A DNA stretch of 64,000 nucleotides, from NCBI RefSeq assembly GCF_017168145.1, contig NZ_JADQTL010000002.1, positions 124,001 to 188,000 on the forward strand, written 5' to 3'. The translations under genes and the position numbers were made by a program. This DNA is from Anaerovorax sp. IOR16 (GTDB taxonomy: Bacteria > Bacillota > Clostridia > Peptostreptococcales > Anaerovoracaceae). This document shows, piece after piece, positions 32,257 to 42,099 of the stretch. Every line of letters starts with the position of its first letter. Positions within the stretch are counted from its first letter, which is position 1. The notes under the pieces are model-generated. The model was given only the letters and a program-made list of their open reading frames with translations. It was not told the DNA's origin and ran no database searches.

Positions 32257-35200
32257 TTAAAATAATCGATGCAGCTGCCAGTAATCTTCTTTACTGTCTA
32301 CAATGACATTAACTGTCTGCATCTTCGTTATGTCTCCATTGTAAGTAGCTGTAAAAATAAAAGATAACTCCTTTGGTTTACTTCTTCCCCATTTATTGAG
32401 CATAGATTCATCCCAAAGCACCCCACTGTAGATTGTTTCATTTTTGGCATTTTTCTTTCCAGTGCTTTTCATGGTCGTAGCGTAAGATGGATATCCTTCA
32501 ATCTTGCAAGTTACCTTTGTTGGACTGCCGGCAACATCTGCATGCAGCATAAATTTTTCACCAGACCAAAAGACATTGGTTCCTCGTTTCCTCGGTTCCT
32601 TTAATTTTAAATAATCGGAATAAGGAATCACTCGATTTACTTCTTCCTTAAATCGGTGTATATTATACTTCTTTCGGTTTTCATCCCACTTTTCTGTATG
32701 ATACACCCTGCCAGTTATTCTTCCTTCCGATATAACCGTAAAACGGTACGTGTCCATTCCAGCTCCGGTTTGATCTCTTACTGTGCATATAACTTCATAT
32801 CTTCCGGATTGCGCTTCATTTTGTACGATGCCCGTTGTAGTAAGTGGATAAATACCATTCATTGCTGTTAATCCTGTTTTTCGATAGGTATAAATGAGCT
32901 TTTTATCTTTATACACTTCGATTGTCAGCCGCAACTCATCTTTTTCCATATCGTCTACACCGACTTGAACTTGAAAGGCTTGTCCTTCTTTGACTTTTAG
33001 CGGTACGGTCTTAATAGACGTAATCCACGGTGCGGATGCTCCTCCCTCAATGTAGAATGTCAGGCTTTCTATGTTTGATGCTTTATCATACAATGGACGC
33101 CCGTTTGAATTCACCTCCTTATAGTCTGGTGCAAGACGATAAGTGTTATCTTCTTGCCAATGCTCTACGATGTATTTACCATCTACATAAAACCTTTGAA
33201 TCGGTTGATTCAACACCTTATTTAAGTCTTGAGATGCTACATTTCCCTCATCATCTAAAATGGTGGCTGCGTCCGGATGCGCACCGTCATTGAATGGAGT
33301 ATGGGTATAACGCCAGTATTGTTTCTTCGACGGATCTTCTTCGTAATCATAATAAGAAATCCCATAAGCGACCAATTCGCCTTTTTTGTAAACAAGCTTA
33401 TCTTCCTCTTCTTTTTCATCTTTTAACTTATCTATTTTTACAGTCATATTTTCTTTGTTCCAGTTTTCTATTCCCCCGATTTCTCTAGTAATATAAACCT
33501 TTTTCCCCTTATTTAAGCTGTAAATTTTAAAGTTCCTTATTTGATACTGTCCTTTGTTCTGAGATGAAAAAGAGATCTTTACTTTTCTGTCAAAAATATC
33601 ATTTTCTACGAACAGTCCGGTATCACCCTCTTTTGTTGGAGCAAAAAAATACCGATTTTCTTCTGTTAACGTATTTGTTTTGTCCACTACCATTAATTCA
33701 ACGTTTGGAATACTAGCAGTAGAACGTCTACTATCTTGACATCTAAATCTCTGTTTTCCCGTTAAATTAGGTAGACTAATACGATAATTTGAAGAGATAT
33801 TATCCATCTCATCGCGTGAATCTTTAGGGTCAGAATCGTATGTCCAAGTATAATCATCCCAGCGATAAGAGCAATTATTGCCATCCCACCCCCTAGATTT
33901 TGTATCTAATCCCGAATAAATTGCTGTTTTCCCATCCGGAATATCTAAGTATTTATAATAACTATCTAAAGAAGTATATTTTGCAACACCAAATGCACCA
34001 CTTGAATATTCCGCCTGCTGTCTTGTAAATGCAACGGTGCTACCAGGAGTTTCAAAAATACCAGACATTTGATTCCAATCTGAGAATATTTTATTGCTAA
34101 TATTTTCTTCGGTTTCCTTCTTCTCTTTATCACTTTTTTCAACTAAAAATACTTTCAAATTATCAATATGTGTCCATACACTTAAATGTCTTCTTCCGTA
34201 TGTCCACGCACGAAAGCTAATGGTATTGATTCCTTCTGTTAACAGATAGTGATGCGTATAATGACCTTCTCGATTCCCTGGAACAAATTCTTGCCATTCC
34301 TTTGATTCTATCACCTTTACAATTTCTTCTCCTCGTTCATCAACCGTCTTTTCACCTTTTCCAATCCAAGCTCCATTTGAGTTCCATTGTTGATTGCCAT
34401 CCGTGTTCATATCGTAGTCAAAGGATAAAATTGCTTGTTTTCCTTGTGGAATTTCAAACCACATCATACTACTATCACTATAAAAGCGATTTTTACTACT
34501 GCTTACATGATCCGTTCTGTTTGCCCCTTGATAAATCCCGTTTTTTACTCTATTTGGTTTCAGATTGAAGAATGGATTCAAATTGCTGTCGTTAAAATCT
34601 TCCTCATAGCTTTTGACTACCTTATACTTTTCATCCAATATTTCCGAACCATTGATTCTGCTTGTTTTCATTGGTTCTGCAATAAATTTCATATCCCCAT
34701 TTTCATCCGTTGCTTTGATTTCATACTCGTAATAATATTGGGTTTCCGGATTTAATGAAAACTCTTTCTCTATTTTACCGCCACCATCTTTTACATCAAT
34801 TACAGCAATATCGCTCTCTACTTCACGTTCTCCCATTACCGTATCCACTACATTTTGCACTGCATCTTTTACATCAGAAAAAATACCTAAATTCAAAAAC
34901 TTAGTTTTATAGTCTTTCATACTATTTAATAGATCATTTATATTCGTACTATAATCCACTAACTGGCTGTATACCCCTAAAATCTTAATATCCACATCGT
35001 TAATGCTATGTTTTCTCAAATATCGCTCTACGATTTGTTCTCTGCTTTGATTCCAAGTCCAAACCTTTAATATGCTTTCTCCGCTATATTCACTCGATGC
35101 ACCAATTTGAGAAATACGAAATACATCACTTCTTTTTCCGTATTCTTCATTGCTTGACATTCCAGCTGCTACTTCTCCAAGCGATGCTTCATCTGCATTT

Positions 35201-38200
35201 CCTGTTTTTAAATCAAAAGAAAAGGCGGTTGCTGTCTGTGGATATCCGCACCAACTACCACTGTATCCCTGATTCAGAATCCAATCATGCATTGCACCTG
35301 TTACTACATAGACTTTTTCTCCAAACTGTTCCGCTAAAATTACATGATTTACTTCTGTAGGTGGACCATTTTTATTTCTCACTCGAAATGATGCGCTATA
35401 ATCTGTTTTTAGACCATATAAATTTGCATACGCATAATCATATTTTGAACTATCCGATTCATGTGTCCATACTGCATAATTGCAATTTCCTCCAGCATCA
35501 TGAACTGCTGTTACATTAATTCCATCATTGATACTTGAATTTGTATGAATCTTTTTTAATTCTTTATTGTCGCTTGAATAGAATCGGATTACCATAGGTT
35601 CATAATCACTACGATCTCCTTTATCTGCAAATCCTCTTACCAATAAATTTCCTTTAACATCAATATCTATCGTTTCATATTTTGTGCTTCCATCATCTTT
35701 TTCGGTACCTGTGATATGCTCCAAATATACTTTTGATGAGTTTAGATCAAAGATGCCTCGCTGCAAAGTCAATCCATCTACACTAAGAAAATGAACCTTC
35801 CCTCCAAGCATTCGACACATTCCATTTATCGTAGATGAAAATACTTTCTGAATATTCCCATCTGACATACTTACTTTGTAGATTCCATTTTCCTTAAAAG
35901 TATACAAATTTTCTTTCTGTGCGACGTTATATTTTCCAAAAGCAAAGTCTAAAACAGCAATGGATGCGCCTGTTTCTTTATCTAAAATAAGCGTTTTATC
36001 ATGATTGATGAAATATAAATACTTGCCGTTCTCGTCCTGAGCTAATTGAGCTGTTTTTCCGTTATCCTTTGTTGGTATGGTATCTTCTGTTAATGTATAC
36101 ACCCAGCAGATACTTCCTGTAAAACCGTCATATGCCGTTATTTTATAAGGCATTTGTGGATAAAATTCTTTTGAGCTTCCTCCCCAAGTTGCATCCACTC
36201 GATAAACTTTCGAATCATCACAAATAAAGTTATCCTCTTCAAAAAAACCACTCCATGATCCTTGATATCCGTATGGTGTACTGACTGTCCATAAATGATT
36301 ATAATGTTCACTTTGTGTATCAGACGGTTGAGGAGATAGTTTTTCTACCGTAATGTTTGCATCAATTGCATTTCCTAAAAAGTAGCTCTGCATTGTGTTG
36401 ATGCCGTTTTTTAACTTGTAATACTCTTCGGTATTTCCTGCAAGCAATAAGATGTCTGCTGTTCTTGGTGTCAGTGGTTTTAAACTAACTACAGGGGCAA
36501 TGTTATCCACCTTTGTGATTGCTGTGGTTTCTGCTGTCAAATAGTCTGTATCGGTGATGTACTCCGGTAACGTTTCTTCTGTCCATACGTCCTTTACATG
36601 AAGGTGCAGCCTTACCTTTCCAACTCCTATTTTATTTACGGAAATAATCTTCTTTGTGCCAAAGGAATTATCGGTAAATCCCGCTTTCTTTTCTGCCTTT
36701 ACTTCCGTTTCGCCTATGAAACTTTCATCCACATCGCTGTCTTCTGTGATGTACCAGCTCCGTTCCAACTGATCGCCGTCGCTGCTGCTTACATCTTCCA
36801 TTTCAATTTTTGCTGTATTCGTTCCTTTCTCACGAAAGAACGCATCCTGAACGGAAATCTTAGCATCCGGCGGTAAATCCGGCTGTACAGTAAATTCCTT
36901 TTCTATTTCGTCCCATAACCCTCGATTGTCCTGGGCATAAACCTTGTATAGGAATTTTGTTTCCTTCGTATTTTTCGTTAAAAATAGAAGTTGACAGTTT
37001 GTCCAGTATTGATCGGACTCTAATTTCTCAATTGGACGTGTTTTAATACCATCGGTATTATCTAATGCGTTTTCTTTTCCATCTATGTTATGATTCAAAT
37101 GAACGGTTTCACCTGTCTCTAAATTTGTGACTTCTGCCCACACTCTCTTTAAAGGACTTTGTGGATTTGTCGCCACTTGAATATTAAGTACCTGTTTTCG
37201 ATTTTGTTTTTGTGTTCCCCCTAACCTTGCAAGAACGGTTGGTGTTTTTAATACCTCAATCGGTTTTACATCGTAAAGGCTTCCACTGTTTTTCGGACTA
37301 ATTTTTAATTGCACGTTATAATATCCCTTATTTGGAAAAGTTGCCGTTGCATAAATCGGTGTACTATTTTTTCTGATGTTTCCGGCTCCACTTTCTACGA
37401 TAGAAAAACGATTGCTCGCTTTTCCTTCTTCATAGGCTCTTAAAGCCGAATAGTCTTCTCCATCTACAACGTAAGTAGATTCATCTTCTGCTGTAACCGG
37501 ATGCCCTTCATAAGTTTTTTCTGGGAGAGATAAAATGGCAGTAGCATCTACTACAGAACCGTAGATAATATTAATTGTCTTTTGAATTTCTTTCACTTGT
37601 CCATACATGTCATGTACAGTAAGTCGATAAAAAATCACACCCTCTTCATTATATGACTCTGTTATTTGTCCCCCTGTGTTTTCTCCTGCTTTCCCTGTTC
37701 CATCCCATATAATTATGTTTTTCCAGTTTCCATCACCATACTGTTTCTCTAATACTGCATAATCTATCTTATCATCGCTATCAACAATAGATGCATCAGA
37801 CACCGTATAACTTTCTCCAATTTTTGCAGATGGAGGAACATTAAGACCTGGTTCGAAGTCTCCTACCGTTGTTTCTATCATATAAGAATAGGTGATCTCT
37901 ATAATCACCGGAATATAATAACGGTAACCTTCTACAGCATCTAATTGTCCCGAATTCGTAATATCTTTGCCATTAGCTCCACTTCTGGCTATTAAATTAG
38001 TATTAACAGTATAAGTAACTATTTTTTTATTTAAATTATATAATGGATTTCCTAAAAGACTCCCACTTTTAACAGTATAAGCATTGTATTTTAACTGATT
38101 AAAGCTTTTATTAAATTTACCAGAACAGCTTATAAAAGTTCCTCCCTTTGGAATTATATCTGCAGGTATTGTAAATGTAGCGGAAACCGAAGAGCCTTGC

Positions 38201-38403
38201 TTGATGCCTTTCTGCCAAGTACCATCCGCATGTTTCCAAATATCGTAATAAGCCAAGTCATTGATTGTTTCTGTCTTTGTAATTGTTTCTGTTTTTGTAA
38301 TAGCAAAACTTTTATTTGGAGCAATAAAAAACCCTGCAATCAACAGGGTTAAAATTAAAAGAATAAAAATTCCTCTTTGTATTAATTTATTTTGAGCTAG
38401 CAT
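32257..38403 (-). CDS. giant secreted multidomain surface protein
   Basis: 2,048 residues. A signal peptide (residues 1-34, cleavage after KSFA) begins it. From about residue 190 to 640 there are repeated beta-sandwich/PKD-like units with Pro- and Thr-rich joints; residues about 700-1,100 look like a PQQ/quinoprotein-like beta-propeller (KTLILDKETGASIAVLDF; AYDGFTGSICWVYTL). Further modules with carbohydrate-binding-like beta strands follow (about 1,300-1,700), and the C-terminal 250 residues are PKD/Ig-like (VKEGQAFQVQVGVDDMEKDEL). It lacks an LPXTG signal and SLH motifs; the SLH protein encoded 23 bp upstream could anchor it. Function unknown; surface adhesion or substrate binding is a guess. 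Confidence 0.85.
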   Translation of the reverse strand: MLAQNKLIQRGIFILLILTLLIAGFFIAPNKSFAITKTETITKTETINDLAYYDIWKHADGTWQKGIKQGSSVSATFTIPADIIPKGGTFISCSGKFNKSFNQLKYNAYTVKSGSLLGNPLYNLNKKIVTYTVNTNLIARSGANGKDITNSGQLDAVEGYRYYIPVIIEITYSYMIETTVGDFEPGLNVPPSAKIGESYTVSDASIVDSDDKIDYAVLEKQYGDGNWKNIIIWDGTGKAGENTGGQITESYNEEGVIFYRLTVHDMYGQVKEIQKTINIIYGSVVDATAILSLPEKTYEGHPVTAEDESTYVVDGEDYSALRAYEEGKASNRFSIVESGAGNIRKNSTPIYATATFPNKGYYNVQLKISPKNSGSLYDVKPIEVLKTPTVLARLGGTQKQNRKQVLNIQVATNPQSPLKRVWAEVTNLETGETVHLNHNIDGKENALDNTDGIKTRPIEKLESDQYWTNCQLLFLTKNTKETKFLYKVYAQDNRGLWDEIEKEFTVQPDLPPDAKISVQDAFFREKGTNTAKIEMEDVSSSDGDQLERSWYITEDSDVDESFIGETEVKAEKKAGFTDNSFGTKKIISVNKIGVGKVRLHLHVKDVWTEETLPEYITDTDYLTAETTAITKVDNIAPVVSLKPLTPRTADILLLAGNTEEYYKLKNGINTMQSYFLGNAIDANITVEKLSPQPSDTQSEHYNHLWTVSTPYGYQGSWSGFFEEDNFICDDSKVYRVDATWGGSSKEFYPQMPYKITAYDGFTGSICWVYTLTEDTIPTKDNGKTAQLAQDENGKYLYFINHDKTLILDKETGASIAVLDFAFGKYNVAQKENLYTFKENGIYKVSMSDGNIQKVFSSTINGMCRMLGGKVHFLSVDGLTLQRGIFDLNSSKVYLEHITGTEKDDGSTKYETIDIDVKGNLLVRGFADKGDRSDYEPMVIRFYSSDNKELKKIHTNSSINDGINVTAVHDAGGNCNYAVWTHESDSSKYDYAYANLYGLKTDYSASFRVRNKNGPPTEVNHVILAEQFGEKVYVVTGAMHDWILNQGYSGSWCGYPQTATAFSFDLKTGNADEASLGEVAAGMSSNEEYGKRSDVFRISQIGASSEYSGESILKVWTWNQSREQIVERYLRKHSINDVDIKILGVYSQLVDYSTNINDLLNSMKDYKTKFLNLGIFSDVKDAVQNVVDTVMGEREVESDIAVIDVKDGGGKIEKEFSLNPETQYYYEYEIKATDENGDMKFIAEPMKTSRINGSEILDEKYKVVKSYEEDFNDSNLNPFFNLKPNRVKNGIYQGANRTDHVSSSKNRFYSDSSMMWFEIPQGKQAILSFDYDMNTDGNQQWNSNGAWIGKGEKTVDERGEEIVKVIESKEWQEFVPGNREGHYTHHYLLTEGINTISFRAWTYGRRHLSVWTHIDNLKVFLVEKSDKEKKETEENISNKIFSDWNQMSGIFETPGSTVAFTRQQAEYSSGAFGVAKYTSLDSYYKYLDIPDGKTAIYSGLDTKSRGWDGNNCSYRWDDYTWTYDSDPKDSRDEMDNISSNYRISLPNLTGKQRFRCQDSRRSTASIPNVELMVVDKTNTLTEENRYFFAPTKEGDTGLFVENDIFDRKVKISFSSQNKGQYQIRNFKIYSLNKGKKVYITREIGGIENWNKENMTVKIDKLKDEKEEEDKLVYKKGELVAYGISYYDYEEDPSKKQYWRYTHTPFNDGAHPDAATILDDEGNVASQDLNKVLNQPIQRFYVDGKYIVEHWQEDNTYRLAPDYKEVNSNGRPLYDKASNIESLTFYIEGGASAPWITSIKTVPLKVKEGQAFQVQVGVDDMEKDELRLTIEVYKDKKLIYTYRKTGLTAMNGIYPLTTTGIVQNEAQSGRYEVICTVRDQTGAGMDTYRFTVISEGRITGRVYHTEKWDENRKKYNIHRFKEEVNRVIPYSDYLKLKEPRKRGTNVFWSGEKFMLHADVAGSPTKVTCKIEGYPSYATTMKSTGKKNAKNETIYSGVLWDESMLNKWGRSKPKELSFIFTATYNGDITKMQTVNVIVDSKEDYWQLHRLF

Positions 38404-38426
38404 TTAAAAAGCACACTCCTTTCCTA

Positions 38427-39422
38427 TTACAGTATCACATCTGTATAGCGATAAACATTATCATCTGAAAATAATAATGAAGGAATTTTCCCTTTTGTAA
38501 TTATATTTTTTCTAGATGGATTTGCTAAATAAATATAGTAACCATCTTCAAGGTAATAATTAAGACCATTTGTAAAGCACATAGAGTCTACAAGAGTATT
38601 ATCTAGATATATATTGATAGCATCATAACAAACTGTAGAATATATCACGATACGCCCAATGGAATTGACTTCAATCTTTTCAATTCCATTGTATCCCAAT
38701 TGTACATCTGTAGAGTTTAAAGTGTATTTTGTCCAACCTTCATCAATAGTTACTATAGTTATTTTTCTTTGCTCTTGTGCATTATCTTTCTTAAGAGATT
38801 CCGCTGTCACTGGCGTTCTCTTTTCGGGTTCGGTGAACCGATAAATGACAAGTGCGGATTCTGCACGGTTTAGTGTTCCATCCGGCTTAAAGGTACGGTC
38901 AGTATATCCGGAAAGAATGCCTGTCGCATAGGACTTGATGATGTGATAATCATACTTCGTCTTACTATCTACGTCTTTTACGGATTCTTCAATTTCCGTA
39001 TAATTTTCAATATCTGTCTTTCCAAGTGCGTTACTTATGATAAGAGCCATGTAATTTCTTGGAATTGGCTGATTGAGCATGCTCTTATCAATATCTGCTT
39101 CTTCAAATAGCTTTAATTCCAATGCTTTTTGATAATAGTTATATGCCCAATGGTGTGGTTTTTCTGCAACGGTCAATTCATAATCCTTATCTTTAGTCGC
39201 TACGACCATCATTTTTATAAATTCACCATATGTTACCGTATTTTGCGGTCTGAAGCTTTTATCAGGATACCCTTTTATAATGTCTTTGTCAGACATTGCC
39301 TTTACAGATTCATACGCCCAATTTGTAGTTTTTAAGTCTTTATATTGCTGGTCCGCAGCATAAGTGGCTGTTGATGCGAAAATCATAATAGCAGCTAAAG
39401 TAATCACGATTGTTTTGTTCAT
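38427..39422 (-). CDS. SLH-domain surface protein
   Basis: 331 residues from ATG 6 nt after GGGAGG. Signal peptide (MNKTIVITLAAIMIFASTATYA) followed by SLH repeats: YKDLKTTNWAYESVKAMSDKDIIKGYPDKSF, then HHWAYNYYQKALELKLF and a third DYHIIKSYATGILSGYTDRTF. SLH domains bind secondary cell-wall polymer. The C-terminal 120 residues are a beta-rich domain of unknown type. It is upstream of and probably co-transcribed with the giant protein. Confidence 0.92.
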   Translation of the reverse strand: MNKTIVITLAAIMIFASTATYAADQQYKDLKTTNWAYESVKAMSDKDIIKGYPDKSFRPQNTVTYGEFIKMMVVATKDKDYELTVAEKPHHWAYNYYQKALELKLFEEADIDKSMLNQPIPRNYMALIISNALGKTDIENYTEIEESVKDVDSKTKYDYHIIKSYATGILSGYTDRTFKPDGTLNRAESALVIYRFTEPEKRTPVTAESLKKDNAQEQRKITIVTIDEGWTKYTLNSTDVQLGYNGIEKIEVNSIGRIVIYSTVCYDAINIYLDNTLVDSMCFTNGLNYYLEDGYYIYLANPSRKNIITKGKIPSLLFSDDNVYRYTDVIL

Positions 39423-39437
39423 TTGGATTCCTCCCAA

Positions 39438-39783
39438 TATTATTCCATTCCTTTATACTCATAAGGAAATTTAGTACTCAATCTTCGATATGCTCTTTTC
39501 ATCGTAATCCTAAAAATAGAGTACTTCAAGATTTTTCTTTTAATTTTATATTATTTTTAATTATTTAAAAAATATTTATATTTTGCCTCATAATGTTTCC
39601 CTTGTTCATCTTTCATTCTATCTTTTTAATTTTCAAGGTACATACTTCCAAACGGATATTTACCATATATTTACATATTAAATACATTTACAAATTTTGT
39701 CAATTGTTTTTCAAGCAAAAAAAAAACTGTAAGAATACAGTACAAAAATAAGAAATACAGACCGATTTCTTCATAATATTTTA
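39438..39783. other. AT-rich gene-free stretch before the toxin gene
   Basis: No gene is seen. A hairpin ACTGTA/TACAGT (39,726-39,741) followed on the minus strand by a run of ten T (39,716-39,725) is a likely leftward terminator for the antisense RNA or the 170-residue gene to the right. The upstream leader of the SLH gene is also here. Confidence 0.6.
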
Positions 39784-39813
39784 TTGTTTGTTTACGAATG
39801 TTTCTGTTATAAT
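39784..39813 (+). promoter_or_regulatory. promoter of the toxin peptide
   Basis: TTGTTT, an 18-bp spacer and TATAAT; the -10 is perfect. The leader that follows starts AAGGATTACCG...GGCGGTT, complementary to the 3' end of the message, a feature of type I toxin mRNAs. Confidence 0.65.
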
Positions 39814-39868
39814 TTATGGTAAGGATTACCGTTTGGCGGTTGGTCACTTCCGAAAGGAGGTGATAGTT

Positions 39869-39949
39869 ATGATTACATATAGCGAACTCTTTCAGTTTGG
39901 ATTATTAATTGTAGCCATTATTTCCTTGTGCTTGCACAAGCGTAACTAA
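39869..39949 (+). CDS. holin-like type I toxin peptide, 26 residues
   Basis: ATG after AAAGGAGGT by 7 nt. MITYSELFQFGLLIVAIISLC...LHKRN has the S-x-L-F-Q-F-x-L-x-I-V-A-I-I pattern of the putative holin-like toxin family (BsrG/TxpA-like): one membrane span and a short basic tail. Such peptides damage the membrane when the antisense RNA is missing. A hairpin terminator follows at once and an antisense promoter sits on the other strand. Confidence 0.8.
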   Translation: MITYSELFQFGLLIVAIISLCLHKRN

Positions 39950-39950
39950 A

Positions 39951-40046
39951 TGCAAAACCGCCTAATCCTTTTCGGTTTAGACGGCTTTTGAATAAATCAC
40001 TGTATTTAGGATCTGCCGCCATGCGAAAAGCGGTAATCCTTTTCTT
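39951..40046 (-). ncRNA. candidate antisense RNA antitoxin
   Basis: A minus-strand promoter (TTGCAT, 40,076-40,081; -10 TATATA, about 40,053-40,058; 17-bp spacer) reads leftwards through the 3' end of the toxin message. The transcript contains AAGGATTACCGCTTTTC and AAGGATTAGGCGGTT, which can pair with the toxin leader and tail, and would stop at the hairpin of 39,954-39,989. The RNA ends are estimates. Confidence 0.55.
39954..39989. terminator. hairpin at the toxin 3' end
   Basis: A near-perfect hairpin, CCGCCTAATCC and GGTTTAGACGG, flanked by T-runs on both strands; serves the toxin message and probably the antisense RNA. Confidence 0.7.
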
Positions 40047-40094
40047 ATTTAATATATATCATATAATATTATTATATGCAAGTCTTTTGCCTTA

Positions 40095-40607
40095 TTAAAA
40101 GATCCCTTTATACTGCCCAAAAAGCATAGCACCCAGCACCGCACAAATAATTGCCTCGCCGAATCCTCCTGTTCGGATGGATAAAAGATTGATTCTTTTC
40201 GTTGAAATCGGAAAAAACCACATAATACCTTGCACATTAAGTGTATCTAATATCAAATGTGATAACATACCGGGTATGAATCCGTTAAAAAAAAGTATCG
40301 TTCGATAAAGTTCCTCTGTTCCTTTTAGCCACATTGGAATAAGAATAGATACAAATGCCCATGTAATAACAATAAATAACGGTGTATGTAAAAAACCTCT
40401 ATGTTTAAACAGACCTGAGATAATTGTACCCGCAACTGGTACTTTATGTGTGATCCAACTCTTGGGATGATCGATATCCGCAAACAATGATCCTAAAACA
40501 GCTCCTGTCATCACGGTTGTCTTTTGAATGGGATCATGAATTCCTGTGGTTGTAATAATAGTCAGCCCCGCAGCAACGCCTCCCAATGCATGTGTCATAT
40601 AATTCAT
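40095..40607 (-). CDS. YdjM-like membrane metal-dependent hydrolase (chromosomal copy)
   Basis: 170 residues, very similar to the protein at 9,061-9,573: MNYMTHALGGVAAG, FADIDHPKSW, GLFKHRGFLHTP, HLILDTLN. Conserved His/Asp motifs and about four membrane spans mark the YdjM/DUF457 family. ATG after purine-rich AGGCATAATAA. It lies between the type I toxin locus and the HD-GYP gene with no operon evidence. Confidence 0.85.
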   Translation of the reverse strand: MNYMTHALGGVAAGLTIITTTGIHDPIQKTTVMTGAVLGSLFADIDHPKSWITHKVPVAGTIISGLFKHRGFLHTPLFIVITWAFVSILIPMWLKGTEELYRTILFFNGFIPGMLSHLILDTLNVQGIMWFFPISTKRINLLSIRTGGFGEAIICAVLGAMLFGQYKGIF

Positions 40608-40682
40608 TTATTATGCCTCTTCTAATGATGTCCTAAAGAAAAAAGAAATGATTTTTAATCACTCCCTTTTTAATACTTTCTC

Positions 40683-41840
40683 CTATTCTACATGAGTAAT
40701 TGGAGAAATTGGGTCATTTATAAAATCTTTAAAACCTATAATTTTAATTTGCCTTCCATCTTCTAAAATTGAAGTTTGTCCTACTTTATAAAAAATAGTC
40801 CGATAAATAAATAATTTCAAGATATCGGCATCCAATTGATTACCCGCATCAAGCCACAATTTTTTTATCGCATTTCTTGGTGTCAGAATTGTTCCGGAAT
40901 ATCCACCCACTAGTTCATCGTAAGCTTGACTAATATGAATAATTCTACCAAAAAGACTAATTTCTTTACCTTTTTTCCCGCATGGGAAACCAGATCCATC
41001 ATAATTTTCATGGCGATCTATAATTCCATGTAAAATCGCTTCTTCTCTTAATTTTTCAGTTTTCATTGCCAATTCTAACAACAACTTATTATGCTCAAGT
41101 AAGACATCCCGATTGCTTTCCTTATTAATCAGATATTCATTAAAGGTCTCTTTTGATATTTTTGTATAGCCAATATCTGCAAATAACGCTGCAATTGCCA
41201 AATCAACTAACTCATCCTCTGAGAGCTCCAAGCATAATCCTATCATCAATGACATACTTGCAGTATTTACGCTATGTATAAAGAAAATATCCTTATACAT
41301 TTTTATTCTCAGAAACTGACTTTGCAAATCTTTGCTCTGTCGAATTAATAAGGTCAATTTATTTTTGATTGAGGCAGCTCGAGAACGTGCCATTTCAGAT
41401 TCAATATTTTTTTCAAAAGCATTAAATGAAGGAACCTGAAATAAAACCTTTTCAAAATAATTCTTATCATTGTCATCGATCACTTTTTTAATGATCTGTC
41501 CTGCAACTACTTGCATATCCTCTCCAATAAAAGAATCCATTTTCATTGGTATTGTACTAATTTCATTGTATTGATTGACAATCAAAAGCAATTTTTTATA
41601 ATATTCAATATCCTCATATTCTCGACTTGAAAGAAACTCTTCCAAATTCGATTGTGATTCAACAACCAAAACAAAAAAAGACGGTGAAACATGTTGTCGA
41701 ATCTTTGATATTAAATCCACATTTAACGCCTTGTACCGATTAATTAAAAGTAAACCATCGCCTCGATAAATCGGATGTAAAAGAATATCTCCGGGAATTA
41801 TTTCTTTGACTCTTTTATAATGATAATGATTCAATTCCAT
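40683..41840 (-). CDS. HD-GYP-type protein with altered HD motif
   Basis: 385 residues from ATG 6 nt after TGGAGGTGG. The N-terminal 100 residues are a variable sensor region. The HD-GYP domain follows: first His in FFIHSVNTASMS, then LAIAALFADIG where the canonical HD is AD, and the GYP block HENYDGSGFPCGKKGKEISLFGRIIHISQAYDEL. The distal PRNAIKKL is present. Loss of the HD histidine suggests the protein may not hydrolyse cyclic-di-GMP but could bind it. No neighbour is tightly coupled. Confidence 0.85.
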   Translation of the reverse strand: MELNHYHYKRVKEIIPGDILLHPIYRGDGLLLINRYKALNVDLISKIRQHVSPSFFVLVVESQSNLEEFLSSREYEDIEYYKKLLLIVNQYNEISTIPMKMDSFIGEDMQVVAGQIIKKVIDDNDKNYFEKVLFQVPSFNAFEKNIESEMARSRAASIKNKLTLLIRQSKDLQSQFLRIKMYKDIFFIHSVNTASMSLMIGLCLELSEDELVDLAIAALFADIGYTKISKETFNEYLINKESNRDVLLEHNKLLLELAMKTEKLREEAILHGIIDRHENYDGSGFPCGKKGKEISLFGRIIHISQAYDELVGGYSGTILTPRNAIKKLWLDAGNQLDADILKLFIYRTIFYKVGQTSILEDGRQIKIIGFKDFINDPISPITHVE

Positions 41841-42001
41841 AATCCACCTCCATCTGACAAAATGGAATACTGTACTCAGTAAATAACCTTTTAAGTAGAT
41901 ATTACATATCGACAAGTCTTACATTTATTGTACCATTATTTCTTATATCTTCCAAGATTTTTGTGTCAAATACTTCATTCATGATAAATATTCCAAAAAC
42001 A

Positions 42002-42049
42002 AAAATGTCAGAGTGCATTCTATTTTTACAAGAAGCACTCCAACATTTT
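42002..42049 (-). terminator. terminator of the IclR-linked catabolic operon
   Basis: Arms near AGAGTGC/GCACTC and AATGT/ACATT with an 18-nt loop, followed on the minus strand by TTTTTG, 50 bp after the M20 stop. The rest of 41,841-42,099 shows no gene. Confidence 0.7.
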
Positions 42050-42099
42050 ACATTCTACTATGAGTGAATACTATAAGCTATTTCTAATCTAACTCTTAA

